Assembly: GCA_002633005.1 (NCBI GenBank)
Contig: NMRA01000005.1
Coordinates: forward strand, 2,147,476-2,211,475
Direction of reading: 5' to 3'
DNA: 64,000 nt
DNA from: Phoronis australis
Lineage: Eukaryota > Phoronida > Phoronidae
The notes beneath the pieces are model-generated. The model was not told where the DNA came from. It ran no database searches and saw only the letters and a program-made list of their open reading frames with translations. Positions 49,501-59,599 of the stretch are shown piece by piece. Numbering within the stretch: the first letter of the stretch is position 1; each line of letters opens with the position of its first letter. A program made the position numbers and the translations under genes.

Positions 49501-50645
49501 CATGTAGGCCTACGTATTAATTGACTACGAACGTGACTGGCACAAAATCCACTATAATACTGTTTTTGTTCTATCCCATTTGCGTGCGTAATAACCACAA
49601 AAATGGATGACTAGAGATCACTCAGACTATCGTTTTAAGTAAAGAGGCCACGAACCCTCCTTCCATTACAGAAAAAGCAACCTTTGCATCAAACCACTTC
49701 GTGTTTTGAAATAATGGTCTCAAAGTGATCCTTAGTCAAGTGGAGCTGATATCAGGTCATGAACAAAACTGACAGTTCGTTATTACTCGAGGTCAGGCTT
49801 GAGGTTAAGTTGGTTTGTAATTATGTATGGGCCGCGGAAAGGACAAAAATAGTTAATAGAAAAATCAAACCTAATTCGAAAAAAATCAAACATGTGTGGA
49901 AAATCAAACCTTTCTGTGGAAACGGGAACTAGCTAAGTGCGTGGAAAGGGTAAAATTACGAATCACTTTTGATTTTTCTATCATCTATTGTCCCTTTCCG
50001 CGGCTCATAATGATGTGAGAATGGTTGCAATGAATAACAAACCGCTAGTTCTTTGCAAACCAAGAAAAGGCTTCTCATTTGGGTAGGGAACAAAGTCAAA
50101 CCAACCTTACCACGAAAACTAGTCTAAATCAAAAGTTCGCTTCTTTAGAGGGAACGCGGGTTTCAGTGCTGCTTAACATCTTTTGATCGATATTTGGAAC
50201 CTGCCAATCATTGAACACATTTTCAGCGGCCTGAACAGGTACCAAAATTAGTGACCACTATGTTATTTGACGGTTGCTCGCGGCAGATGTCGCCCGGCTC
50301 TGGATGAAATAATTTTTGAGTCAGGGCCCCTTCGAGACTCTAACCGACGAATACAGTATTCAGCAACAGGCGCCCTTGTCAAATCTAACTCAACCCCAAA
50401 TTGCGAAGGATTGAATCGGCCCGGTAAAGTCGTCGAACCGATTAACGTCAAACACGACAGTCTTCCTACGTACATGTATACTACAACTAGATCTACATAA
50501 TCATATACTGTACCTCATCGAAATATTGCTTTAACTGTTGGGATGAAAGTTGTCCTTGTTTACGTTGTTCGGACTGTGGGGGTATAGTTGTGTATAAGTC
50601 TGGGTAAGCCTCGTCTGACTCTCCTGGCCATCGTTTTGGCTCCAT
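31539..50645 (-). CDS. Phytanoyl-CoA dioxygenase (PhyH) family protein, 9 exons, 361 aa, complete
   Basis: PhyH enzymes are Fe(II)/2-oxoglutarate oxygenases; the substrate of this branch is unknown. Exons in transcript order: 50514-50645, 47104-47221, 43895-43995, 41162-41303, 36384-36478, 35873-35978, 33783-33867, 31937-32129 and 31539-31652. All have GT-AG sites and matching phases. The ATG at 50645 opens MEPKRWPGES and the stop is TAG at 31539-31541. Residues 45-65 hold GYVVVEDFFTVDELESC, the usual PhyH N-terminal strand and helix. Iron ligands are H163-Q-D165 (PWHQDSAYF) and H258 (NNMIPHR). R269 (VRWSFDF) lies 11 residues after H258, the spacing of the 2OG-binding arginine in human PHYH. 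The downstream FRWQRPDQPCGLFGLKD is typical of this invertebrate branch. The codon of D165 is split by intron 4, which also contains a 30-N gap, a gap-flanking duplication and foldback elements. Confidence 0.95.
32941..33064. repeat. 62-bp tandem duplication, each copy with a palindromic TGACGTCA
   Basis: Copies 32941-33002 and 33003-33064 differ at few positions. Each carries CTTTTCGTTAAACGAACC and GGGGTGACGTCACGAA. TGACGTCA, the CREB/ATF consensus, falls at 32988-32995 and 33050-33057. It lies in intron 7 of the PhyH gene. Confidence 0.85.
35263..35430 (+). CDS. Candidate exon resembling P2X7-type C-terminal domain proteins (fragment)
   Basis: On the strand opposite to the PhyH gene, in its intron 6, ATG 35263 opens 56 codons that end at a good donor (TTG|GTAAGC at 35431). 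The peptide contains GYQFEPEYNDEEILERRREQ. This is like the (P)YxFEPxYT(D/E)EEL start of the P2X7 intracellular-domain-like proteins often found in multicopy invertebrate genes (recalled from memory). No downstream exon with the expected Cys-rich part was found. It could be a gene fragment carried by a repeat, or a chance opening. Confidence 0.3.
36531..36794. repeat. 264-bp foldback element, imperfect terminal inverted repeats
   Basis: The ends read TTATAATCAAAGAAATTAAA and its near reverse complement (TTTAATTTCTTTAGTTATAA). The match continues inward through ATCCGTTC / GAACGGAT, GGTACTTAC / GTAAGTACC and AATGGTTGAATGA / TCATTCAACCATT. Together the arms cover most of the element. It lies in PhyH intron 4, 52 bp upstream of exon 5 in transcript orientation. 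Confidence 0.8.
36815..36925. repeat. Degenerate short repeats around ATAAGACGATTTT
   Basis: Blocks such as GGCTAAATAAGACAGTTTTG, GGCCAAATAAGACGATTTTT and TATTCACCTGA / TATTTACCTGA recur next to the foldback element. A similar CCAAATAAGCCGACTTTT lies on its other side at about 36515. Confidence 0.5.
37272..37504. repeat. Foldback element, family C, best-preserved copy
   Basis: Arms 37273-37330 and 37446-37503 are imperfect inverted repeats: CATAAAATCGATCTC / ATACCGATTTTATGA and CGTGATAGGATTCTATTTCC / GAATAGAATCCTGTCACCG. The interior, read on the minus strand (CAACTCAGGAAAACGCTTTA, TTCGAAAATGATGCATGTAC), matches copies at 16874-17050 and 61681-61858. It lies in PhyH intron 4. Confidence 0.75.
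39183..39950. repeat. Gap-flanking direct duplication, copy 1
   Basis: This segment is repeated almost exactly at 39952-40724, with only the single N at 39951 between the copies. Differences are a few substitutions, a 9-bp indel (GATGTTCAC, present only in copy 2) and a dinucleotide length change. It lies in PhyH intron 4, and small open frames here are repeated with it. Confidence 0.9.
39952..40724. repeat. Gap-flanking direct duplication, copy 2
   Basis: Second copy of 39183-39950. It starts immediately after the N and ends where copy 1 met the N. This is the pattern expected if two alleles were placed side by side at a contig join. Confidence 0.9.
41092..41158. repeat. (GA)n microsatellite running into a 30-N gap
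   Basis: GA repeats occupy 41092-41128 and unknown bases 41129-41158. The gap ends at the splice donor of PhyH exon 4 (GTA at 41161-41159 on the minus strand), so the coding sequence is intact. Confidence 0.9.
42155..42194. repeat. 20-bp tandem repeat, two copies
   Basis: ACTGACCCCAACTCGCCA occurs twice in tandem with a 20-bp period, in PhyH intron 3. Confidence 0.7.
42510..42686. repeat. 89-bp tandem duplication
   Basis: TTCGTGAAAAATTCAAAGGC through GAACATATATATCAAAC is repeated from about 42599 with few changes, in PhyH intron 3. Confidence 0.85.
48048..48119 (+). repeat. Dispersed repeat, family B, copy 1
   Basis: The blocks GTTCCGTAAGCGA, AAGTGCGT, TGTCTTG and TACGGAACGCAG occur in the same order at 61470-61536. 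The outer blocks GTTCCGTA / TACGGAAC form a short inverted repeat. Confidence 0.5.
48750..49300. repeat. Cluster of MITE-like repeats in PhyH intron 1
   Basis: The first part, about 48752-48840 (GAACGTTGCGCGCTAAATTA, GTAAAGTAATTCTTGTTGG), is related to the foldback at 26085-26297. TTTGCGGCGTAAAGTAA recurs at about 49288. Between them, 48918-48944 and 49009-49032 carry two copies of CAACTTCGGTCC followed by ATCGAAGTTA, each itself palindromic. Confidence 0.55.
50105..50163 (+). repeat. Dispersed repeat core, family A, diverged copy
   Basis: AGTCTAAATCAAAAGTTCGC followed by AGAGGGAACGCGG matches the family A core, close to the first PhyH exon. Confidence 0.4.
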
Positions 50646-52380
50646 TATCCTTGAACAACCCTGGGCCCCAAAACATGAGCGTTATCAAGTTTGATATGTC
50701 AGTGCGGATCGTTCACATCAAGATACAATATCACTGAGGTGATGGAAAGTGGGTCAGACTGATACCAGCAGGATTTGTTCCCGGGGAAGTGATCACCTCG
50801 GTCAAATGTGAGAGGTTATGCTCTATTTTTGTCCGCTGACAATTTGTTTACTAAAACTAGAATTCTAACCGAAAACAACCAGGACAATTCGTTGTGATGT
50901 CCAAATCCTTCGTGAGCTGCCCTGCCCGGCTGAAAAATACGCTAAAATAAAATAAACTAGATTGTTATTACTTGACAGAGGTTAGCGATTTCCTATTGAA
51001 TTGTAAGCCTACTTTCACAGTGAATTTCGGGTTCATGTTTTCTTGTGGTTTACAGACTAACTTCTTTGCAAGTTTTTTGGATTGTTTTTAAGACCAAGTC
51101 CAACAGCCAACGACTGATGAATTTTTCCTTGTTCTAAGCTGAACTACCAATACCCCCTTGTTAGGTCTGAAGTGTAATTGTTAATCTGTCATTGCACACA
51201 GGGAATTCGCTTGTTTCTAAGCGTAAGATAATACTTGTACAAACGCTAAGTGTTTCGTTGAGTCTGAAGGTCACTATCTACAGACGTACGACTCATCTAA
51301 TGACCTAGAACTCAGTGCTTGACGTCAGAGCGAACAGGGACCCACCGCAACACCAAGGATAGCAACATTGAATTTAACACGGAAACGATAAAAGGGAAGC
51401 GACCAGGAGAACAATAAAATTGTTGGAGGACAACACAACGTTAGTTTTGCTCCGGGACGTTTATTTACATATGGAAGAACCACCTTCATAAACCACGTTC
51501 AATGAATTGTGTGCCAGTAAAACTGAAGTTATGACCTACGGTCGTGGATAAAACTGACCTCTCCTTGTCAACTAGACATTGTATTTGAGCTTGAGGTTAA
51601 TCCTTTCACTCATTCTACATTCTGAAAACACTTAATATCAAGAAATATTCAAAAAGAGTTTTGCCTGCTTCGGTTTGTACTATGGTCCAACTAAAAGGAA
51701 ACCGAAAGAGCTTTTATGAATTAAAAGCATAGGCGGATTTAGTCGGCTGCCGCAAAAAAAATAAAACAGCAAGAGCGTTGAGTTTATTGATTAACCCCGG
51801 TAATTAAAGTTATACGGATGAAACAAGATTTAAATGTCTGCAGTTTTAGTGTTTGGGGGGGGCTCAGATCCAATTTCAAGTGTCAAATTCGGAACACGGC
51901 GCATTCGTAAGGGAACTAATCCATGGCTAAGTATAAGCTCTTCCGTGATATCCCAGGCGACCGGCAGTGGCGCTGCGCACTACGACTCCGTTTCCGTCGT
52001 CTGCTCCACTGTGCAATGAAGACGATTTAATTCATTTTTTAAAGAAAATGGAACCTGAGTGACGATCATGAAAAAACAGAAACTGCTGGTAAGATGTGAA
52101 TTTTAATCGAAGCCTTGGTGAATAACTCAGTAACTCATAATTCTCTCTTTGTCAAACCTTAACTTAAGACGATTTCCAAAGCAATCCCGTCATTATTGCC
52201 CACACGAAAAACGGATTTGGTCTTTTGGGCATTTGAAGACTATTTTAACAAATTTGTTAAGAACCGATTGCACAAAATTATAAAACGTGTAATAAGCATT
52301 ACAAAAAGTAGGTTTCGCGCGCAAACGCTGTGGACCACAAACAAGTAGGTCTCTTAGCACAATTTTAGCAGTTAAATCGT

Positions 52381-52430
52381 GGTGGTGTAGTGGTAAAGCA
52401 CGCGCGTTTTATTCGTGAGTTCGAGTCTGT
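52381..52430 (+). mobile_element. tRNA-derived SINE head (pol III A and B boxes)
   Basis: TGGTGTAGTGG at 52383-52393 fits the pol III A box and AGTTCGAGTCT at 52418-52428 fits the B box. The intervening AAAGCACGCGCGTTTTATTC is tRNA-like, but the acceptor and T arms do not complete a cloverleaf. T-runs follow at 52470-52490. It reads as a tRNA-derived SINE or tRNA relic, not a working tRNA. Confidence 0.5.
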
Positions 52431-52560
52431 GGAGCATGCGGTTTTTCCTGTTTGACACGTTCTCCGTTGTTTTTTTTTTTGCCTTTTTTTCTTGGATAAT
52501 ACTTCAGCAATCAAGGAAAATGCTTGTTTTTTAGAGGAAAAAACAGAAAATTTTCCTAGG

Positions 52561-52590
52561 CGGGAGGGGGGTTTGCAAACCCCCCTCCCG
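52561..52590. repeat. Perfect 30-bp palindrome
   Basis: CGGGAGGGGGGTTTG is followed at once by its exact reverse complement CAAACCCCCCTCCCG, about 130 bp after the SINE-like A/B boxes. It may be the tail of the same element. Confidence 0.8.
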
Positions 52591-52999
52591 ACCTCCCCCC
52601 AATCGATGTTATAGGGATCAACAATCGTGGTTTGCGCAAATGCTTACAGCCGGACAAAATGTTGGGCCTCCCCTTGTGATATCCTAGATCCGCCACTGAA
52701 AAGTAACGTAGCCTATGTCTAATACAAGATTTTCACGCTGTGCCACTCGATTGAGCTCGTCCAAGTCTTGGTGCTGGATGTAATCATCATTTTGGATATC
52801 TTGTTAAATTCGTACGAATCCATGAAGCTTCACAAGTAAAACAACTATTGGCAAGCAATATATTGCATTTATAGGGATTACGCATATTCTTGAGAGTGGA
52901 GCGCTATTTGCAATCATAATATCGTCAGATCGCTTTAGATCCAACGAAGCCCTTGAAAGGTCTGCCATTTCGTTGTCTATTCTGAAACTTACCGGTATC

Positions 53000-54336
53000 G
53001 TGTTGCACTATAATTCAAAGTTATTGCTGGGTCTCAGTCTGACATGAAACATTTCAAACTTCTATTTTGTTGTGTTGGTATGTGTGGGAAGTGTCACTGC
53101 CGCATTAGAAATTTTCTTATCGGAATTCATGATAAACAAGACGTTTATTATGTGTTGCTGCTTACGTGGCGTGAGAAAGTTGCACGTTCTCGAAATTGGT
53201 CGTTCTACTGTGGTTTATGAAGATTTTCTGACGTCGTTGTCGTCTGGTAAGATGAGTCTGGGGATTGAAACTGATTGAAGTGAGAGTTGGTTGATTTTGA
53301 GTAACGCAGTAACCTAATAGTATTGTTTAACAATGGATTAAACATAAAGACTTCTTAAATCATAATCTTCATTTTTTCCGCAACAATCTGTCATGTTCAT
53401 TACGCCAAATATCAGATATCATTTGTCATATCGTGTTTGATATTACTTTATTTCTGTTTCTGTTGACAAAGGATGTTATTATATCCGAAAATTTCAGTGA
53501 TCCATAATTGTTGTTTTATTTACCTATGTATATTTAACATAGGGAATATTCTTTGAGTGACTTTGTGTGATTGTTGATTTAATCCGTGTTGAATTGTAGT
53601 TCACATGTCTTATAAGTGCACAACTGAGACTATGATCGGTTTTCTGGTCCTTCAGCTCTGTTTGCTGCACTGTAAACTGTTGAGGAATAAATTTTGTTGG
53701 TATTTTCATATTTTGTAACCCAATGACCACAAACAAAGTCAAATTGTAATTGAAAGTCGTGAACTTTATTAAGGTTTATTCAAGCACTATAGAGACTTAC
53801 CTGTAAGTCTGAAGTAATATTTCCAGTCACACCAGGGTCTTCTCGAGGTAGACGAGATCCCAAATGCACTTATGGCGCCCTTTCAATAGTTTCAAGACCA
53901 CGGTTGAGCATTGCGATTTACCAACAGGCGGAGGAAGCGTAATTGTGTGCTCACCTGCAACGGAAAGCAACTTAGTTTCACTCTAAGTTAAAACCGAAAA
54001 GTCTTTCAAAGGTAGTGACTCGTGAACTCATGTCCTTATGAGGAACTTCAGCCATAGTCTAGTGAGCGAATTTAACCAAATTACTCTTCGCTGGCCCTGA
54101 TCAGACGGTTGGTCTCAGCAGAATGCGCACATTTGGCCAGAATTTGGATCATCGATTTCAACAAATTCACATTCGTGTACAAATAAATAGAACGCTGAAA
54201 TAACCACCTGGACCAGTCAAATTCTATCTCGCAATTCAGCAGCAGGTTACACAATATATGCCGCACAAAATCTCTCGACTGTAGTCTATGAAAATGCAAC
54301 CAACTTCTTTGAAAACATGGAACAGGAACACCAGAG
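53000..54336. repeat. Large gap-flanking duplication, copy 1
   Basis: This 1,337-bp segment begins GTGTTGCACTATAATTC and ends ...CACCAGAG directly against the 607-N gap. The same sequence starts immediately after the gap at 54944 and runs to 56865, with scattered substitutions and small indels. A 582-bp block (55950-56531) is present only in copy 2. Confidence 0.9.
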
Positions 54337-54943
54337 NNNNNNNNNNNNNNNNNNNNNNNNNNNNNNNNNNNNNNNNNNNNNNNNNNNNNNNNNNNNNNNN
54401 NNNNNNNNNNNNNNNNNNNNNNNNNNNNNNNNNNNNNNNNNNNNNNNNNNNNNNNNNNNNNNNNNNNNNNNNNNNNNNNNNNNNNNNNNNNNNNNNNNNN
54501 NNNNNNNNNNNNNNNNNNNNNNNNNNNNNNNNNNNNNNNNNNNNNNNNNNNNNNNNNNNNNNNNNNNNNNNNNNNNNNNNNNNNNNNNNNNNNNNNNNNN
54601 NNNNNNNNNNNNNNNNNNNNNNNNNNNNNNNNNNNNNNNNNNNNNNNNNNNNNNNNNNNNNNNNNNNNNNNNNNNNNNNNNNNNNNNNNNNNNNNNNNNN
54701 NNNNNNNNNNNNNNNNNNNNNNNNNNNNNNNNNNNNNNNNNNNNNNNNNNNNNNNNNNNNNNNNNNNNNNNNNNNNNNNNNNNNNNNNNNNNNNNNNNNN
54801 NNNNNNNNNNNNNNNNNNNNNNNNNNNNNNNNNNNNNNNNNNNNNNNNNNNNNNNNNNNNNNNNNNNNNNNNNNNNNNNNNNNNNNNNNNNNNNNNNNNN
54901 NNNNNNNNNNNNNNNNNNNNNNNNNNNNNNNNNNNNNNNNNNN
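54337..54943. other. Assembly gap (607 N)
   Basis: Unknown bases. Open frames that run through the Ns have no meaning. Confidence 1.
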
Positions 54944-56865
54944 GTGTTGGACTATAATTCAAAGTTATTGCTGGGTCTCAGTCTGACATGAAACATTTCA
55001 AACTTCTATTTTGTTGTGTTGGTATGTGTGGGAAGTGTCACTGCCGCATTAGAAATTTTCTTATCGGAATTCATGATAAACAAAACGTTTATTATGTGTT
55101 GCTGCTTACGTGGCGTGAGAAAGTTGCACGTTCTCGAAATTGGTCGTTCTACTGTGGTTTATGAAGATTTTCTGAAGTCGTTGTCGTCTGGTAAGATGAG
55201 TCTGGGGATTGAAACTGATTGAAGTGAAAGAGTTGGTTGATTTTGAGTAACGCATTACCCCAATAGTATTGTTTAACAATGGATTAAACATAAAGACTTC
55301 TTAAATCATAATCTTTATTTTTTTCCGAAACAATCTGTCATGTTCATTACGCCAAGTATCAGATATCATTTGTCAAATCGTGTTTGATATTACTTTATTT
55401 CTGTTTCTGTTGACAAAGGATGTTATTACATCCGAAAATTTCAGTGATCCATAATTGTTGTTTTATTTACCATGTATATTTAACATAGGGAATATTCTTT
55501 GAGTGATTTTGTGTGATTGTTGATTTAATCCGTGTTGAATTGTAGTTTACATGTCTTATAAGTGCACAACTGAGACTATGATCGGTTTTCTGGTCCTTCA
55601 GCTCTGTTTGCTGCACTGTAAACTGTTGAGGAATAAATTTTGTTGGTATTTTCATAATATTTTGTAACCCAATGACCACAAAGTCAAATTGTAATTGAAA
55701 GTCGTGAACTTTATTAAGGTTTATTCAAGCACTATAGAGACTTACCTGTAAGTCTGAAAGTAATATTTCCAGTCACACCAGGGTCTTCTCGAGGTAGACG
55801 AGATCCCAAATGCACTTATGGCCGCCCCCTTTCAGTAGTTTCAAGACCACGGTTGAGCATTGCGATTTACCAACAGGCGGAGGAAGCGTAATTGTGTGCT
55901 CACCTGCAACGGGAAGCGACTTAGTTTCACTCTAAGTTAAAACCGAAAATTGATTTTGTGTTCATAAAGCGTCTCTTTCCTGAATTTTCGTCATAAGTGT
56001 TGTCTTCGACAAACACATATTTTGTCTTAAGTTAGAACACTTTTACGTGACTTAAAAGTCATTATTCAAGCAACGGACCTATGAGTTGCGTTCCGATGAC
56101 ACAAGAAACTCGCGAACACGCAAGATCATATGAAATATCGTCATGCATTACAAGAGAAGTACGTCGAGATCAAAACTCTTGCGACTACGGAACACGCTCC
56201 TATTTGTATTATTAAATGGATTTGAAACTCCTGTCAACAGTGTGACTTCGCTATCTCTTTTACGGGTTTGCCGCGAAATGCAAAGGAATTAGCTTCCATA
56301 CCACCCGAAGACCCCATAACCGGCTGTGGGAAGAAAAGCTTACTTCTTGTGTCAACGTGAATGGCAGTTGTTTCAGCAATAAGACTTTATACATTTGTTC
56401 AAGGCACTTCGAAGATGAATGTTTTTAAGAGGCTCTACCACTTAATCCTGTCCTCACAATTCCATTTTTCTTTTTTCCGTTTTGATGAAAACTATCTGGT
56501 AAACTTTTTGACGAAAATTGTCCGCTAAATTTCTTTCAAAGGTAGTGACTCGTGAACTCATGTCCTTACGAGGAACTTCAGCAATAGTCTAGTGAGCGAA
56601 TTAACCAAATTACTCTTCGCTGGCCCTGATCAGACGGTTGGTCTCAGCAGAATGCGCACATTTGGCCAGGATTTGGATCAGCGATTTCAACAAATTCACA
56701 TTCGTGTACAAATAAATAGAACGCTGAAATAACCACCTGAACCAGTCAAATTCTATCTCGCAATTCAGCAGCAGGTTACACAATATATGCCGCACAAAAT
56801 CTCTCGACTGTAGTCTATGAAAATGCAACCAACTTCTTTGAAAACATGGAACAGGAACACCAGAG
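54944..56865. repeat. Large gap-flanking duplication, copy 2
   Basis: Second, longer copy of 53000-54336. It contains the extra block 55950-56531 with the THAP remnant. The junctions are ...ACCGAAAA before the block and TCTTTCAAAGG after it. No long target-site duplication or terminal inverted repeat is evident at the edges. Confidence 0.9.
56258..56464 (+). pseudogene. Decayed THAP zinc-finger domain fragment
   Basis: THAP domains are C2CH zinc fingers found in transcription regulators and P-element-type transposases. In one plus frame I read KCKGISFH, then RPHNRLWEEKL and YICSRHFEDECF, a clear match to the G-S-F-H, conserved Trp and CSxHF parts of the domain. Next comes a TAA at 56426-56428, followed in the same frame by LNPVLTIPF, matching the closing AVPTIF-type box. 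The N-terminal C-x-C pair is not preserved. The stop and this loss mark it as non-functional. It sits in the block present in only one duplication copy. Confidence 0.6.
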
Positions 56866-57119
56866 GGGTGTGAAGGTTGCTTTTATTCTTCAATGTTAAA
56901 ATTTTGTAAGCGGACAAATGTTTTTTAAATTTCTGCCTTAAGTTCTAACATTTCCAAACTTAAGTCATTCAAACGAACGTTTATGACGAGAACAAAATTC
57001 TTCAACCAGTTTTGTAAAGTCCTATGCCACCTGTAGGGTACATAATGAGCCAATCCCACTCCTAATGTAACAAAAGGGTCCCGTGCATAACGGATACTAA
57101 GTATTGCCCTTCTGAAATA

Positions 57120-57196
57120 TTGCCGTATTCGCCCTAATAAGCGGCCAGGGCTCTTAGAAAAATCCGCTTCAGGAAGGGGGCGCTTATTATAGCCCA
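57120..57196. repeat. Inverted-repeat element tip (GGGCGCTTATTA type)
   Basis: GCCCTAATAAGCGGCC and GGGGGCGCTTATTATAGCCC are partly complementary around AAAATCCGCTTC, and CGAATACGGCAAT flanks on the minus strand. This resembles a DNA-transposon end common in invertebrate genomes (from memory). Confidence 0.45.
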
Positions 57197-58230
57197 AAAG
57201 TGGTTGAAACCCGGAGACCGGGTGAAATCGTAAGCTAGGAATACATCAAATTTACGCTCTGTGACGAATCTGTAACCTACGACAGAGTTTCTACAAAACT
57301 GCAGTGTATTGCTATTAAACTTTGTTGTCAACTTACGAGCATTTTTCAGAAAATCCCACTGCCAAAAATTGCCGTGAATCAGGTTTTAAGCTCCTCAGCT
57401 TGGTTTAATTATATATTAATAAACCATAAAAATGGTTCTAAGTGATCAGTGCAATGCCTGCGCATGTCTAATAAATGTGTATCATGCAGCTCCTGATTTA
57501 AACAAAGGTCTGTTTTTTAATTTTGGTCCGGTATAAATAACGCCACAGACCTGGAAAACCAGCGAAACACTTCTACCTTACAAATCTGACAATCCCTAGT
57601 CTCAGAAAATTTGAGCACCCAGCAAAAGATACTAATGATTGGTCCCGATGCCAACACAATATGTGATAAAGCCCAACAAAGTCAAGTTGCACTCAAATCA
57701 GGATGGGCATAACTAAGGAAATTTACTGTATCAACAGATTGGCCAAATAAGAATAAGATACAAAGTGTTGCTACAGTGTACACGTGCACGATACTTTGTC
57801 TATTATTTTCCCGCCGTAAATGCATGAACCAATCAGATCACCAATGGCGCAAAGTTTTCGAAAACAGCTCGATTTTTAGGGAGTCCTGTTACTGTTCTAT
57901 TTATTTTCAAAACTTTTTTGTGTTACATTTAATTTATTTTCTGTTCAACTGAATGAAGCCACCTAATATGAATGCATTCAACACAATTAATGCATTGTAA
58001 AAAACAAAAGTTATGCTCTATCAACGTTAGACAAAATCAGGACACCCCTTTCTTAAAAAATGGGTTAAAAGTTAGAAACTCGTAACGTCGATTTTCGACA
58101 TTGATGTTGGGGAGGAACATCGGTCTGGCGACAGCAACACGGAATCGTACGAAGGCGGTGATTTTCAAAATTTGATTCGTTTTCGTTGTATGTCTTTTTC
58201 CCTATGGTCCAGGGTTACTTCTGAATCCAG

Positions 58231-58416
58231 GAACAAGAACTGAAAGAGGCAGGGTTCGTGATAACGTTGGAGAACGGTAACATTTATATAAGGCGTTACA
58301 ACTGTCATCGATATTGTCATCTCCTCTGTTTTCATCCAACCTTCCCAGATGAAAACTTGAACGAAGAGGACCTTCAGTACTTGAGTGAGCATGGTATACT
58401 GTGGGATTTACGTTGA
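58231..58416 (+). CDS. Candidate terminal exon, unrecognised
   Basis: After an AG acceptor at 58229-58230 (ATCCAG) a frame of 61 codons runs to TGA 58414-58416. It includes KEAGFVITLENGNIYIRRY, then NCHRYCHLLCFH and NEEDLQYLSEHGILWDLR. The balanced composition and Cys/His cluster look coding, but I recognise no family and found no upstream exon. It could be a fragment of a mobile-element gene. Confidence 0.25.
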   Translation, partial: EQELKEAGFVITLENGNIYIRRYNCHRYCHLLCFHPTFPDENLNEEDLQYLSEHGILWDLR

Positions 58417-58983
58417 ATTATTCAACGGATCTTTTGAGAACCATTTCACGCTATACCTACAACCAACGGTCCTTTTAGTTTTAAGGGCCCGGACTCAACA
58501 CTTCCAAAAAGAACTGCTCACTTTAGAATGTTGAATTATAAACATGCAAAGGTTAAACTAGTCAAATCGTTGCAGAGGCGCATTTTTTAATTCGAAAAAA
58601 ATTGATATTTTTCTAAACCAAAAACGTTATATAAGTATCTTTTACATTCACAGTACTCCTTGGAATTTGTGCACAAACATGCTTTCGTAGTTTTCTCAGT
58701 AGGCCTATGTGAACCATAAATCACAAACTGTTCAATAACTATGCTGCTATGCTATTGGGCAAGCAGACGACATAATCAGTCGGCACCGAAGTTTGAATTT
58801 AGTAATTAGTTATCAGTAGCATTGCCAAAAGTACTCACGTTAGCAACACTTCTACTATTGAAATACTTTGGACAGCGTTTCAATGCCGAAATTAATATTT
58901 TTTTGTTGTACTGGACAGTAATGTAGATGCAAATATTTCTCGTCAAAATACACTAACCGGAAACTGTACCAGAAAGGTCAGGA

Positions 58984-59058
58984 GAGTAGCGGCGCCTCTT
59001 GGCTAGCACGTAAGAAAATGCCGGAGTTGCGAATCTGTTGTCTATAATCTATGGTCTG
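58984..59058 (-). repeat. Dispersed repeat, family D, copy 1 (minus)
   Basis: Its reverse complement (ATAGACAACAGATTCGCAAC, TCCGGCATTTTCTTA, then AGGCGCC) matches 59600-59660 on the plus strand. The two copies form an inverted pair about 540 bp apart. Confidence 0.6.
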
Positions 59059-59348
59059 TGCTAGCTCAAGTTAAGTGTCCCTTAGTTTTAGTGTATGCTC
59101 GAACAGTCATGTCTTTCGTGGACGAATGTCTGTTCCTAGTTTGCACTTGACGATTTTGGCATTAAATTTCGAGTATTTACTCGAAGTCTCATGTTTTACT
59201 ATAGTTTGCTGCTCATCCAGTAGTCTTCAAATACGAAATTGGACTTGAAGTTCATGTGCGTAAATTATGTGACGGAGCACAGAAGAATAGACAGTTATCT
59301 TAAGTTCAGTCAAAAGTACTAAAGAAAATGGCAAAAATAATTTCGCCC

Positions 59349-59384
59349 GTGCGCGCGCGCGCCTGTACATGTGTGTGTGTGTGC

Positions 59385-59415
<31 letters not shown>

Positions 59416-59420
59416 TGTCG
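59349..59420. repeat. Alternating GC/GT tract, Z-DNA-prone
   Basis: Nearly uninterrupted purine-pyrimidine alternation: (CG)n, then (GT)n, (CG)n and (GT)n, about 70 bp. Confidence 0.85.
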
Positions 59421-59599
59421 TTGAGATTTTCACATTAATACTTCATTAACTTATGTAGCAGCGTCTAGCAATCAAATGTGAACTAAATTGCTGTGCAAAT
59501 CTATATAAATCAAATCAAACCATTAGGTTATAAAAGATCTATTAGCGAAGGGCAAGATAATATAAGGCTTGCTTAAAAATGTATTATATCATACATCAT

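Noticed and set aside
52381-52452. Functional tRNA gene
   Set aside because: A and B boxes are present, but acceptor and T-arm pairing is missing. Treated as a SINE or tRNA relic.
53072-53278. 68-codon plus frame, repeated at 55016-55222
   Set aside because: It is duplicated together with non-coding DNA, does not open with a supported start and shows no recognisable domain.
54081-54991. Open frames of 224-293 codons across the large gap
   Set aside because: They consist mostly of unknown bases. Only the short real ends carry information.
56610-56828. Minus-strand 72-codon frame repeated in both duplication copies (also at 54081-54299)
   Set aside because: The few differences I can see between copies include amino-acid changes, and I found no acceptor, domain or transcript signal. 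It is kept only as part of the duplication.
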